A DNA stretch of 39,890 nt, taken from the NCBI GenBank assembly GCA_023439505.1, contig JAEXNR010000053.1, positions 1 to 39,890 on the forward strand, read 5' to 3'. The DNA comes from Bacillota bacterium. Its GTDB lineage: Bacteria; Bacillota; Clostridia; Lachnospirales; Lachnospiraceae. Shown piece after piece: positions 32,408 to 39,890 of the stretch (position 1 is its first letter; each line of letters begins with the position of its first letter). Made by a program: the position numbers and the translations under genes. The notes below the pieces were generated by a model. That model was not told the DNA's origin and made no database searches. It saw only the letters and a list, made by a program, of their open reading frames with translations.

Positions 32408-32547
32408 ATTCTTCGGGGCAGGGTGAAATTCCCGACCGGCGGTATAGTCCGCGACTCATAGGTGATAAGGAGAGACAGAACCCCTTACATTCTTGATTGA
32501 TTTGGTGAAATTCCAAAACCGACAGTAAAGTCTGGATGGTAGAAGAG
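32408..32547 (+). promoter_or_regulatory. FMN riboswitch (RFN element)
   Basis: The conserved RFN blocks are present in order: the 5' arm TTCTTCGGGGCAGGGTG, ATTCCCGACCGGCGGT, the AGTCCGCGA block, the TTGGTGAAATTCC block, ACCGACAGTAAAGTCTGGAT written as its highly conserved part, and the closing arm with AGAAGAGC. High FMN should fold the aptamer and allow the terminator just downstream, switching off ribU. Confidence 0.97.
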
Positions 32548-32570
32548 CAGCGATATATTTGATAAGCGGC

Positions 32571-32606
32571 GTCCCGATTTTTTGATATAAAAAATCGGGA
32601 CTTTTT
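32571..32606 (+). terminator. Riboswitch-controlled terminator before ribU
   Basis: A perfect 13-base-pair stem (32571-32583 with 32589-32601) around a GATAT loop is followed by five T. It lies between the aptamer and ribU and is the expression platform. Confidence 0.93.
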
Positions 32607-32733
32607 ATGTGATCGGATTTACCATAAACATGTTTTATGATATGGCCGGTTACTTGACATAAAACAGCATGCCGGATATCATGATAAGCTGCAACCGGGA
32701 ATTTTCCTTTGCAACTGAAAAGGAGAGATTGAT

Positions 32734-33390
32734 ATGAACACAAATGTAATTTCAAAACAAAAAGGTACCGTTTTATCAACAAAACAGATGGTTCTGGTTA
32801 GTTTACTGGCAGCACTTTCTTATGTCTTAATGCTGATTCATCTTCCTTATAAGCATCTTGGGTTTCTGGAAATTGAGTTCAGTGATATTCCGGCTGTGTT
32901 TGCGGCTTTGCAATTCGGACCCTTTGCCGGTGTGTTTGTAGAATTAATTAAAAATATTATAAAAGCAATTACGGCATCTACAACCAGCGGAATCGGTGAA
33001 TTAGCCAATTTTATTATCAGCATCGCTTATATTATTCCGGTGGGTATATTATATAAAGTCAGAAAAGCCAGACAAATAAAGCACGGAAATTCGAAATCAT
33101 GGAGTGGTATCTTTATGATATTCCTATTTTTTGTGGGGACTGCAGCGATGGTTATAACAGGAGCTTTACTCAATTATTTCGTCATGATCCCCCTTTATGC
33201 AAGATTGTTTGGTGGTATGGACGTCGTAGTTGGCATAGCAGCAGCCGGTGTACCGGCAATTAAAAATCTTGGAAGTCTGGTATTGCTTGGTATCACACCA
33301 TTTAATATAGCGAAAGGAATTGGTATTTCTATTATTGGCTATTATGCATTTCGTATATTAAACGGAAAAATGAGTAACTTACTAAGATAG
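32734..33390 (+). CDS. ribU: Riboflavin ECF transporter S component RibU
   Basis: Integral membrane riboflavin-binding subunit of an energy-coupling-factor transporter, 218 residues with about six transmembrane segments. The N-terminal ALSYVLMLIHLPY and EIEFSDIPAVFAAL motifs are typical of RibU. The ATPases and EcfT partner are elsewhere in the genome and shared. The FMN riboswitch in the leader is independent support for a riboflavin substrate. ATG 32734 follows AAAAGGAGAG. The gene is monocistronic and followed by a terminator. Confidence 0.95.
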   Translation: MNTNVISKQKGTVLSTKQMVLVSLLAALSYVLMLIHLPYKHLGFLEIEFSDIPAVFAALQFGPFAGVFVELIKNIIKAITASTTSGIGELANFIISIAYIIPVGILYKVRKARQIKHGNSKSWSGIFMIFLFFVGTAAMVITGALLNYFVMIPLYARLFGGMDVVVGIAAAGVPAIKNLGSLVLLGITPFNIAKGIGISIIGYYAFRILNGKMSNLLR

Positions 33391-33430
33391 AGAGATACAT
33401 TAAAAGAAGAAATGAATAAGTAATCAAAGA

Positions 33431-33489
33431 GCTGAAAACTGCTGGGAACATCTTAATCACAGGTGAAGACCACAGGTTTTGGCTTTTTT
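33431..33489 (+). terminator. Terminator after ribU
   Basis: GCTGAAAACTG (33431-33441) pairs with CAGGTTTTGGC (33473-33483) with one mismatch and two G-U pairs, followed by six T. Confidence 0.6.
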
Positions 33490-33523
33490 GTTGGATGCGC
33501 CTCTATCTTTTTTAAAATAGATC

Positions 33524-33532
33524 TGCTATAAT
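33524..33532 (+). promoter_or_regulatory. Extended -10 promoter for tsaE
   Basis: TGCTATAAT, with TATAAT at 33527-33532, lies about 57 bases before the tsaE start; the -35 is weak. Confidence 0.6.
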
Positions 33533-33588
33533 TAACGCGATTGGAAAGAGGGAAATGATACAATACAGAGTTCAGTAAAGGATCAGCT

Positions 33589-34020
33589 ATGAAGACAGAG
33601 AGTTTTAAAGCCGAGGATACATTTCAAATAGGATATGCGCTGGGCAAGAAGGCAAAAAAGGGAGAATTGTATTGCCTGAATGGAGATCTTGGGGTAGGCA
33701 AAACAGTTTTTACCCAGGGATTTGCCAAAGGTTTGGGAATTGAGGATGCGGTTAATAGTCCAACCTTCACCATTGTTCAGGAATATGAAGGCAGTGGGCT
33801 GCCCTTATATCATTTTGATGTATATCGGATTGCAGATGTGGAAGAGATGGAGGAAATCGGATATCAGGATTATTTTTATGGGAACGGGGTATGTCTCATT
33901 GAATGGTCGGAACTGATAGATGAAATTCTTCCGAAAATCAAAACCACCATCTTCATTTGCAAGGAATTAGAAAAGGGGTTTGACTACCGGAAAATAATCA
34001 TTGATAAAGCATATGAATAA
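33589..34020 (+). CDS. tsaE: tRNA t6A biosynthesis ATPase TsaE
   Basis: P-loop protein of 143 residues acting with TsaB and TsaD to make N6-threonylcarbamoyladenosine at position 37 of ANN-decoding tRNAs. Walker A GDLGVGKTVFTQG (32-44), the switch-like NSPTFTIVQEY segment and the DVYRI motif are intact. AAAGGA lies six bases before the start. tsaB follows 114 bases later and then rimI, the order common to Firmicutes. Confidence 0.95.
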   Translation: MKTESFKAEDTFQIGYALGKKAKKGELYCLNGDLGVGKTVFTQGFAKGLGIEDAVNSPTFTIVQEYEGSGLPLYHFDVYRIADVEEMEEIGYQDYFYGNGVCLIEWSELIDEILPKIKTTIFICKELEKGFDYRKIIIDKAYE

Positions 34021-34134
34021 TATCTTATCTAAATAATTTATAATAAAAATGAATGCTTGTTTTGATGATCCATGAATACATCACGCATTAGCAGTTTGGA
34101 TTGACGAAATGAGCGCTGAAAAGGATGATAGTTT

Positions 34135-34863
34135 ATGAAACTTTTGGCAATGGACAGTTCCGGACTGGTAGCATCCGTGGCCGTTATCACTGAAGATACT
34201 TTATTGGCGGAATATACCGTCAATTATAAAAAGACACATTCCCAGACCTTGCTGCCCATGCTGGATGAAATCGTGAGGATGGTAGAACTTGATTTAAACG
34301 AAATAGATGCCATCGTGGTATCTTCCGGACCGGGTTCCTTTACGGGACTCAGAATAGGATCGGCAACTGCCAAGGGAATAGGTTTGGCGCTTCATAAGCC
34401 GATTGTTACAATACCCACATTGGACGGGATGGCATTTCAGCTATTTGGAACGGACAAGCTGATTTGTCCGATGATCGATGCAAGAAGAGAACAGGTTTAT
34501 ACCGGATTGTTTGGATTTTCAGATGATGAATTTCAAGTAATCAAAGCACAATGTGCGCTTTCTGTGGCTGAAATTCTTGATGAAATCAACCAAAGGAAGC
34601 GAGAGGTGATTTTTCTTGGAGATGGTGTGGATGTTTATCGTAATCTGATTATAAACAAGATAACAGTACCCTATTCTTTTGCCCCGTCATTTTTAAACAG
34701 GCAAAGAGCAGGTGCGGTTGGAGCTCTTGGGATCCGGTACTTTAAAGAGAATAAAATACAAACAGCAGACGAGCATGAGCCGATTTATTTACGCTTATCA
34801 CAGGCAGAGCGGGAACGTGCAGAGAAACAGGCAGAGAAAGAGCAGGAAATAACGAAATGCTGA
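34135..34863 (+). CDS. tsaB: tRNA t6A biosynthesis protein TsaB
   Basis: ASKHA-fold scaffold protein (YeaZ) of 242 residues that binds TsaD and TsaE. The opening MKLLAMDSSGLVASVAV and the conserved SSGPGSFTGLRIG segment (about 63-75) identify it. It lacks the metal-binding histidines of TsaD, as expected for the non-catalytic paralogue. A charged Glu/Lys/Arg-rich C-terminal tail (about 222-240) is a little longer than usual. Its stop overlaps the rimI start by seven bases. Confidence 0.94.
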   Translation: MKLLAMDSSGLVASVAVITEDTLLAEYTVNYKKTHSQTLLPMLDEIVRMVELDLNEIDAIVVSSGPGSFTGLRIGSATAKGIGLALHKPIVTIPTLDGMAFQLFGTDKLICPMIDARREQVYTGLFGFSDDEFQVIKAQCALSVAEILDEINQRKREVIFLGDGVDVYRNLIINKITVPYSFAPSFLNRQRAGAVGALGIRYFKENKIQTADEHEPIYLRLSQAERERAEKQAEKEQEITKC

Positions 34864-35297
34864 TTCGAAAAATGCTGGAATCTGATGTGGTACAAGTACA
34901 TCAAATAGAAAAAGAGATCTTCTCCCAACCCTGGAGTGAGGAAGATTTTTATAGTTCATTAAAAAATACAAATAATCTTTATCTGGTAGCGGAAATTCAT
35001 GGTGAAATTGTGGGGTATTGCGGCTGTTGGGGTATTGCCGGGGAAGGTGATATCTATAATGTTGCAGTGAAGACACAATTTCGCAGGAAAAGGATTGGAT
35101 TAGAGATGCTACAGGAGCTGATCAGGGAAGGGCAGACCAAGGGGTTAGGCACTTTTACACTTGAGGTACGCCGATCAAATCTGGCGGCAATTCGTCTATA
35201 TGAGACTCTGGGATTTGAACAGGTAGCAATACGCAAGGACTTTTACCAAAAGCCCAATGAAGATGCAGTTATTATGTGGTGGAAACCCATACAGTAA
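34857..35297 (+). CDS. rimI: Ribosomal protein S18 alanine N-acetyltransferase RimI
   Basis: GNAT-fold acetyltransferase of 146 residues. The N-terminal IEKEIFSQPWSEEDF segment is typical of RimI, and the acetyl-CoA loop is at VAVKTQFRRKRIGLEML (about 63-79); the EVRRSNLAAIRLYETLGF motif completes the fold. It overlaps tsaB, which supports translational coupling. Its physiological target in Clostridia has not been tested widely, but position and motifs make the assignment firm. Confidence 0.93.
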   Translation: MLIRKMLESDVVQVHQIEKEIFSQPWSEEDFYSSLKNTNNLYLVAEIHGEIVGYCGCWGIAGEGDIYNVAVKTQFRRKRIGLEMLQELIREGQTKGLGTFTLEVRRSNLAAIRLYETLGFEQVAIRKDFYQKPNEDAVIMWWKPIQ

Positions 35298-35376
35298 TTC
35301 CCACTATAAAAACAGTGTATTAGGGATTATAATAGAACCAAGGGCAAGCTATGCATCAGACGGGGAGGAATAATTC

Positions 35377-35625
35377 ATGAAAAAAGCAGAAAACTTAAAC
35401 AAAGGTATAGATCATCCGATCTACTGCAATTCATGTGGAAAAAGCTTAGATATTGTGAATGGTATACTCAGAGAGGATGCATTCGAGGCAACAAAGGAAT
35501 GGGGGTATTTTTCAAAACGAGATATGGAAGTTCATCATTTTAATCTTTGTGAAGCGTGTTATGAGAAAATCATCTCTGAATTTAAGATACCGGTAGAGTT
35601 AAGAAAAAAATTCGAAGTGTTATAA
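35377..35625 (+). CDS. Small zinc-ribbon protein (82 aa), unknown function
   Basis: I do not recognise a named family. Two CxxC pairs (CNSCGK at C17 and C20; CEAC at C58 and C61) form a likely zinc ribbon, with a hydrophilic body (DAFEATKEWGYFSKRDMEVH) between them. There is no membrane segment. GGGGAGGA precedes the start and a strong terminator follows, so it is a real gene, possibly the last of the tsaE-tsaB-rimI transcript. Confidence 0.75.
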   Translation: MKKAENLNKGIDHPIYCNSCGKSLDIVNGILREDAFEATKEWGYFSKRDMEVHHFNLCEACYEKIISEFKIPVELRKKFEVL

Positions 35626-35634
35626 GAAAGTTTG

Positions 35635-35663
35635 GAGTTGGCATGAAAGCCAACTCTTTTTTT
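35635..35663 (+). terminator. Strong terminator after the zinc-ribbon gene
   Basis: A perfect stem GAGTTGGC/GCCAACTC around ATGAAA is followed by seven T (35657-35663). Confidence 0.95.
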
Positions 35664-35707
35664 ACGATATCTTTTGACTTCTGATTCACTCGATACTCAT
35701 AAATTTC

Positions 35708-35737
35708 TGGACAAAACATAGAAAATCCTGTTAAAAT
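35708..35737 (+). promoter_or_regulatory. Promoter for rnz with a long leader
   Basis: TGGACA (35708-35713) and TAAAAT (35732-35737) are 18 bases apart with a TGT extended -10 motif. It gives a leader of about 200 bases before rnz, which contains the folded element at 35853-35924. Confidence 0.55.
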
Positions 35738-35852
35738 ATAAATAATTATGATTATATGTAAGATAGATCGTGGTAGAATATAAGAAAGATCATTGCATGG
35801 AGAAATGAAACGTTTGGTTTGATCATAAAAGGATAACTAAAATTAATTCAAA

Positions 35853-35924
35853 CACTCCTATGGCGGGCTGTGTCCGTGTTACAAATACAAGCATAAGGTG
35901 GATTTGTAACATCAACGAGGAGTG
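35853..35924 (+). promoter_or_regulatory. Folded leader element upstream of rnz
   Basis: An outer stem CACTCCT (35853-35859) with AGGAGTG (35918-35924) encloses a perfect 9-base stem GTTACAAAT (35878-35886) with ATTTGTAAC (35902-35910). A short GGGC/GTCC hairpin between their 5' arms could make a three-way junction. The outer 3' arm contains an AGGAG sequence. I do not match it to a known riboswitch. It lies about 20 bases before the rnz start. Confidence 0.5.
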
Positions 35925-35944
35925 AAAGAAAGGCATGGAAGATA

Positions 35945-36859
35945 ATGTTAGAAGTATGTTTATTGGGAACGGGTGGTATGATGCCACTTCCAGGCAGATG
36001 GCTTACCGCATTAATGACAAGATATAACGGAAGCAATTTACTGATAGATTGTGGGGAAGGAACGCAAATCACCATAAAGGAAAAGGGATGGAGCGCACAC
36101 GCTATTGATATCATATGTTTTACCCATTATCATGGGGATCATATCAGCGGATTACCGGGACTGTTGCTTTCCATGGGGAATTCTGAACGAACCGAACCCG
36201 TCACGTTAATTGGTCCAAAGGGCCTTGAGCGGGTGGTGAATTCTCTTAGGATTATAGCACCTGAGCTTCCCTTTGAGCTAAAATTCAAAGAACTGAGTGA
36301 AGCAGAAGAAATCATTGAACTGAATGGGTATGTAATTAAAGCATTTCAGGTAAAGCATAATGTGATCTGCTACGGCTATAGTATACAGATCAGACGGGGC
36401 GGAAGATTTTTTACAGAGAGGGCGCTGGAGAATAAGGTACCTCAAAAGTATTGGAACCGTCTGCAAAAAGGGGATACAATTATCGATGCAGATATTGTTT
36501 ATACTCCCGAAATGGTATTGGGGCCACAGCGAAAGGGAATAAAGCTGACCTATTGTACCGATACAAGACCGACGAAGTCAATTATTGAGAATGCGCAGGA
36601 ATCAGATTTGCTCATTTGTGAAGGGATGTATGGGGAAAAGGACAAAGATGCAAAGGCCAAAGAATATAAACATATGACCTTTTATGAGGCCGCAAGAATT
36701 GCGAAAGCAGCAAATGTGAATGAAATGTGGCTGACGCATTATAGTCCTTCTCTAACCAGGCCGGAAGATTATATTGGTGAGGCAAAAAAAATTTTTAAGA
36801 ACACCAAGTTGGGAAAAGACAGAAAAAGTGTAACGCTTGAGTTTGATAAGAACGAATAA
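35945..36859 (+). CDS. rnz: Ribonuclease Z (tRNase Z), MBL fold
   Basis: Zinc-dependent endonuclease that removes the 3' trailer of tRNA precursors; 304 residues. The metal motif HYHGDH (61-66) is intact, with further ligands likely in the VKHN, TYCTDT and THYSPS segments. The opening MLEVCLLGTGGMMPLPGRW fits the family. The second ATG in the region, at 35935, is out of frame. The ribosome site is weak (GGAAG three bases away or AAAGG twelve bases away), which makes control by the leader plausible. The two tRNAs downstream lack an encoded CCA, the type of tRNA that needs this enzyme. Confidence 0.93.
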   Translation: MLEVCLLGTGGMMPLPGRWLTALMTRYNGSNLLIDCGEGTQITIKEKGWSAHAIDIICFTHYHGDHISGLPGLLLSMGNSERTEPVTLIGPKGLERVVNSLRIIAPELPFELKFKELSEAEEIIELNGYVIKAFQVKHNVICYGYSIQIRRGGRFFTERALENKVPQKYWNRLQKGDTIIDADIVYTPEMVLGPQRKGIKLTYCTDTRPTKSIIENAQESDLLICEGMYGEKDKDAKAKEYKHMTFYEAARIAKAANVNEMWLTHYSPSLTRPEDYIGEAKKIFKNTKLGKDRKSVTLEFDKNE

Positions 36860-36883
36860 TTCAGGTCAGAAGGGGGTATCTGA

Positions 36884-37462
36884 ATGAAAAACGGAAAGAA
36901 AACATTCACTGTGATGCTGGCAATGGCCATGTTGGTAGGTATGATTGTTGTATATAATTATTATCTGTCAAATCGGCAGAGTACGCCGTCCGGAAGTACA
37001 GACCGGAAATCAGAAGTAGAATTACTCATCGAGAAAGACTTAAATATCTACTATCCTGATACTGCAAGGGAAGTAATTAAATTATATAGCAGCATGCTGA
37101 AAGAAATCTATTCCACAGACATCACAGATGATCAGCGGAAAGAACTGGCGTTAAAAATCAGAAAGCTATATGATGAGGAATTACTGGATAAAAATCCAGA
37201 GGATCAATATCTTAAGAATCTGTATTCGGAACTGGCTATCTGGAGGGATGCAGATCGCAAGATATCAAATTATTATCTGGATGATAAACTGGAGGGGCAA
37301 AATACAATAGACGGAAATGAGCTTGCCACAGTTTACGCATCCTATGTGATAAGAGATCAAAGCAAAAGTGTAGAGGAATGGAAATATCTGTTGCGCAAAG
37401 ATGACTTTAATGAATGGCGTATCCTTGGATGGGAAGTCATTTCCAATAAAAACGAATCGTAG
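36884..37462 (+). CDS. Membrane-anchored protein of unknown function (192 aa)
   Basis: I do not recognise a domain. One N-terminal transmembrane segment (about 8-27) is followed by a short Ser/Thr/Pro linker and an acidic-basic helical domain with EVIKLYSSMLKEIY and a conserved-looking end (EEWKYLLRKDDFNEWRILGW). The topology suggests an extracytoplasmic domain anchored in the membrane. It lies 24 bases after rnz and about 110 before tsaD. It appears intact, with an AGAAGGGGG site before the ATG. Confidence 0.8.
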   Translation: MKNGKKTFTVMLAMAMLVGMIVVYNYYLSNRQSTPSGSTDRKSEVELLIEKDLNIYYPDTAREVIKLYSSMLKEIYSTDITDDQRKELALKIRKLYDEELLDKNPEDQYLKNLYSELAIWRDADRKISNYYLDDKLEGQNTIDGNELATVYASYVIRDQSKSVEEWKYLLRKDDFNEWRILGWEVISNKNES

Positions 37463-37571
37463 AGCAAGTGCATAGCGAAAGACAGGTAAAATCTTTTGCT
37501 CTGTAGGTTTGCGTTTAAAACGGAAACATAAATTTTGGACGAGTAGAAAAAGTACAGAAATGAGGTATCAT

Positions 37572-38594
37572 ATGATAGAGGACAAATTAATTCTGGCAAT
37601 AGAAACATCCTGTGATGAGACAGCAGCGGCAGTGGTGAAAAATGGCCGGGATGTATTATCGAATATTATTTCTTCGCAAATTGACCTTCATAAACTCTAT
37701 GGAGGCGTGGTACCGGAAATTGCATCCAGAAAACATATAGAGAAAATAAATCAGGTGATTGAAGAGGCTCTAAATACAGCCAATGTATCGTTACAGGAGA
37801 TAGATGCCATTGGTGTGACCTACGGACCCGGTCTTGTCGGTGCGCTTTTGGTTGGAGTAGCGGAAGCAAAAGCAATCAGCTATGCGGCAAAGAAGCCTTT
37901 GGTCGGAGTACATCACATCGAAGGTCATATTTCAGCTAATTATATTGAGAACAAAGATCTGGAACCGCCATTTTTATGTCTGATCGTCTCAGGCGGACAT
38001 ACGCACCTTGTGCTTGTAAAGGAGTATGGGATCTATGAGATTATCGGAAAGACCAGAGACGATGCTGCGGGAGAAGCATTTGATAAGGTGGCCAGGGCAA
38101 TCGGACTGGGATATCCGGGAGGACCAAAGATAGATAAGTTATCAAAAGAGGGTGACAGGAAAGCAATTGTATTTCCAAGAGCCAACATTGAAGGGGCACC
38201 TTATGATTTTAGTTTTAGCGGAATAAAATCTGCGGTATTAAATTATATCAATTCCTGTGAAATGAAACAGGAAGAAATAAACTATGCTGATGTGGCAGCA
38301 TCCTTTCAGGAGGCCGTTGTTGATGTATTGGTTACAAAGGCAATACTGGCAGCAAAGGATCACCATATGGATAAAATCGCCATAGCAGGGGGGGTGGCAG
38401 CGAATAGTGCTTTACGTGATGCCATGCTTTTGGCCTGTCAGAAAAATGGAATAAGATTTTATTATCCTTCCCCGATTTTTTGTACGGACAATGCGGCAAT
38501 GATAGGGGCAGCAGCTTATTATGAATATAAAAAAGGAATCAGATGCGGACTTGATTTGAATGCAGTCCCAAACTTAAAGATCGGTCAGCGATGA
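37572..38594 (+). CDS. tsaD: tRNA t6A threonylcarbamoyltransferase TsaD
   Basis: Catalytic subunit of t6A synthesis, 340 residues, ASKHA fold (Gcp/Kae1). The opening LAIETSCDETAAAVV (8-22), the metal-binding HIEGH (115-119), the SGGHTHL loop and the C-terminal GGVAANSALR segment with CTDNAAMIGAAAY are all present. ATG 37572 follows GAGGT and gives the family N-terminus; an ATG at 37560 is less well placed. The ATG of the next reading frame (38591) overlaps its stop, so ispD translation is probably coupled. tsaB and tsaE lie 3-4 kb upstream. Confidence 0.97.
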   Translation: MIEDKLILAIETSCDETAAAVVKNGRDVLSNIISSQIDLHKLYGGVVPEIASRKHIEKINQVIEEALNTANVSLQEIDAIGVTYGPGLVGALLVGVAEAKAISYAAKKPLVGVHHIEGHISANYIENKDLEPPFLCLIVSGGHTHLVLVKEYGIYEIIGKTRDDAAGEAFDKVARAIGLGYPGGPKIDKLSKEGDRKAIVFPRANIEGAPYDFSFSGIKSAVLNYINSCEMKQEEINYADVAASFQEAVVDVLVTKAILAAKDHHMDKIAIAGGVAANSALRDAMLLACQKNGIRFYYPSPIFCTDNAAMIGAAAYYEYKKGIRCGLDLNAVPNLKIGQR

Positions 38595-38614
38595 TACAGA
38601 TGGGAGTTTCCGAT

Positions 38615-39322
38615 ATGAGGGGGAAAATTACTGCAATAATATTGGCAGCCGGGCAGGGGAAAAGAATGAATTCCACTGTAGCCAAGCAATTTTTAGAATT
38701 ACAGAATAAGCCTATCCTTTATTATTCTTTAAGCACATTTCAGAAAAGCACCGTGGATCAGATCATTCTGGTCACTGGAAGGGACCAAATCGATTACTGC
38801 AAAGAATTAGTTACGCAGCATCGGTTCGATAAAGTTTCGGAAATTATCCAAGGTGGAAAAGAACGATATGATTCTGTATATTGTGCATTGCAAAGTATAA
38901 AAGATTGCAGTTATGTTTTAATTCACGACGGGGCCCGTCCCTTCATTTCGCTCCGTTTGATAGAGGAGAGCATAATAAAGGTGAGAGAGCTGAATGCTTG
39001 CATCCTTGGGGTACCTGTAAAAGATACCATTAAGGTAGTTGATGATAACGGTGAGATCGTATCGACTCCTGACCGTAATACCTTATGGACAGCACAGACG
39101 CCACAATGTTTTATGTATTGTCAGATTAGGCAGGCATATGAAAAGCTTATGGAAACAAAGAATTTGGAGAACCTTTCTATTACTGATGATGCCATGGTTT
39201 ATGAAACCTTTCTAAGAAAATCAGTTCATATGATCACGGGAGATTACAGCAATATTAAAATAACGACACCGGAAGATCTAATCATGGCGGAAAAAATATT
39301 AGAAGATACATTTTTGCGATAA
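38615..39322 (+). CDS. ispD: 2-C-methyl-D-erythritol 4-phosphate cytidylyltransferase IspD
   Basis: Third enzyme of the MEP isoprenoid pathway, transferring CMP to methylerythritol phosphate; 235 residues from the chosen start. The CTP loop ILAAGQGKRM (9-18) and K24 are present, with the HDGARPF and VPVKDTIK motifs in place and TAQTPQCF near the active site. GGGAG (38602-38606) is eight bases before ATG 38615 and this start fits the family; ATG 38591, which overlaps the tsaD stop as ATGA, and ATG 38600 are alternatives. No ispF follows. Confidence 0.93.
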   Translation: MRGKITAIILAAGQGKRMNSTVAKQFLELQNKPILYYSLSTFQKSTVDQIILVTGRDQIDYCKELVTQHRFDKVSEIIQGGKERYDSVYCALQSIKDCSYVLIHDGARPFISLRLIEESIIKVRELNACILGVPVKDTIKVVDDNGEIVSTPDRNTLWTAQTPQCFMYCQIRQAYEKLMETKNLENLSITDDAMVYETFLRKSVHMITGDYSNIKITTPEDLIMAEKILEDTFLR

Positions 39323-39387
39323 ATCAGAGTTATAAAATGGAAGGAATGAGGAATAAAAATTATCTTAAATGAATAATAAAAAATCTC

Positions 39388-39416
39388 TTGACACATGATA
39401 ATGGTGATGATATACT
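39388..39416 (+). promoter_or_regulatory. Strong promoter for the serine tRNA genes
   Basis: TTGACA (39388-39393) and TATACT (39411-39416) are 17 bases apart with a TGA extended -10 motif, only 15 bases before the first tRNA. Confidence 0.9.
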
Positions 39417-39431
39417 AGCTAAGCGACGTTT

Positions 39432-39517
39432 GGAGAGATGCCCGAGCGGCTTAAGGGGCTGGTCTTGAAAACCAGTGATTCTGAAAGGAACCGTGGGTTC
39501 GAATCCCACTCTCTCCG
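39432..39517 (+). tRNA. tRNA-Ser (anticodon UGA)
   Basis: Full cloverleaf of 86 bases: acceptor arms GGAGAGA/TCTCTCC with discriminator G, anticodon stem CTGGT/ACCAG around TGA (39466-39468), a long serine-type variable arm and the GTTCGAATC T-loop. CCA is not encoded. Confidence 0.97.
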
Positions 39518-39549
39518 CTTTGTAAAATACAGTATTAGATCATTTGATT

Positions 39550-39638
39550 GGAGAAATACCCAAGCGGCTGAAGGGGCTCCCCTGGAAAGGGAGTAGGTCG
39601 TTAATAGCGGCGCGAGGGTTCAAATCCCTCTTTCTCCG
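39550..39638 (+). tRNA. tRNA-Ser (anticodon GGA)
   Basis: Full cloverleaf of 89 bases: acceptor arms GGAGAAA/TTTCTCC with discriminator G, anticodon stem CTCCC/GGGAG around GGA (39584-39586), a long variable arm containing GGTCGTTAATAGCGGC, and the GTTCAAATC T-loop. CCA is not encoded. It is 32 bases after the first tRNA-Ser. Confidence 0.97.
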
Positions 39639-39696
39639 TTCTGCTTTTTGAAAATTAGAGAGGTAAAAAACCTCGAAAAATAAATAAAAAAAGTAG

Positions 39697-39725
39697 TTGA
39701 CAAGTTAAGAAATGCATGATAAGAT
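39697..39725 (+). promoter_or_regulatory. Promoter of an rRNA operon
   Basis: TTGACA (39697-39702) and TAAGAT (39720-39725) are 17 bases apart, with a TGA extended -10 motif and a run of A/T just upstream (about 39675-39693) that resembles an UP element. Confidence 0.8.
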
Positions 39726-39890
39726 AGTCAAGCTGACGTTGAGAAACACAACAACGAAGGCGAAAAAGACCAACAGAACATTGATAATTGAACAGTAAAA
39801 CAACCCTGAAAATTCTAAAAAATTGAAGGCCCATAAAGAGCAATCGAAATGGACTTCGAAAAAGAAATTTTCATTAAATGAATCGACAGC
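39726..39890 (+). other. Probable 16S rRNA operon leader, cut by the window end
   Basis: Non-coding leader with an antiterminator-like segment (CATTGATAATTGAACAG at 39779-39795), typical before clostridial 16S genes. No ORF of protein-like composition is present. The mature 16S sequence itself has not begun by 39890. Confidence 0.65.

Noticed and set aside
39658..39675. Small GAGGT/ACCTC hairpin after the tRNA genes as a terminator
   Set aside because: The stem is only five base pairs and no T run follows on the plus strand.

Overview
The window looks like chromosome from a low-G+C, motile, anaerobic member of the Clostridia, most like the Lachnospiraceae (Lachnoclostridium/Anaerocolumna type). 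I infer this from the purine-rich Shine-Dalgarno sites, frequent TTG/GTG starts, TTGACA-17-TATAAT promoters, AT-rich spacers, the mreB/mbl-flgF-flgG order, an FMN riboswitch before ribU, an EFR1-type ferredoxin protein and a serine tRNA pair next to an rRNA promoter. The species cannot be fixed from sequence reading alone. I see no insertion sequence, prophage or CRISPR array; this is mostly core chromosome.

Layout. 0-3.6 kb: a doubtful small Cys-rich ORF, then a shape/flagellar-rod operon (mreB/mbl, two hook-basal-body rod proteins, a rod-binding protein) closed by a terminator. 3.7-8.3 kb: recD2, a nucleotidyltransferase, comFC and the flagellar-operon protein yvyF. 8.3-9.9 kb (minus): acyl-ACP thioesterase and the S1-domain protein CvfB. 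10-13.9 kb: a methyltransferase, a YjfB-type motility protein (minus), trxB, a secreted SH3/NlpC-P60 hydrolase and a PilZ protein. 13.9-14.7 kb: an AT-rich 0.8-kb spacer with a cluster of DnaA boxes. 14.7-19.4 kb: hpf, secA and prfB (with its programmed +1 frameshift). 19.4-22.4 kb: cheW and a polar amino-acid ABC transporter. 22.6-27.05 kb: an aspartate-to-threonine block (ACT regulator, hom, a phosphoglycerate-mutase-like protein that is a candidate homoserine kinase, and aspartokinase). 27.1-28.4 kb (minus): an EFR1 flavodoxin/ferredoxin protein under a promoter embedded in a 49-bp perfect palindrome, and a small unknown gene. 28.5-32.3 kb: tex, a tandem 78-bp repeat with a translatable upstream ORF, a YdcF-type membrane protein and a PII-like protein. 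32.3-33.4 kb: FMN riboswitch, terminator and ribU. 33.5-39.3 kb: tsaE-tsaB-rimI, a small zinc-ribbon protein, rnz behind a structured leader, a membrane-anchored unknown, tsaD and ispD. 39.4-39.9 kb: two serine tRNAs, then the promoter and leader of an rRNA operon whose 16S gene lies beyond the end.

How they fit together: housekeeping modules (tRNA t6A modification, translation termination and hibernation, protein export) alternate with motility and signalling genes (rod proteins, YvyF, YjfB, PilZ, CheW). The observations most worth a second look are the tandem repeat/upstream ORF before ydcF, the DnaA-box cluster before hpf, the 49-bp palindrome over the EFR1 promoter and the folded leader before rnz.
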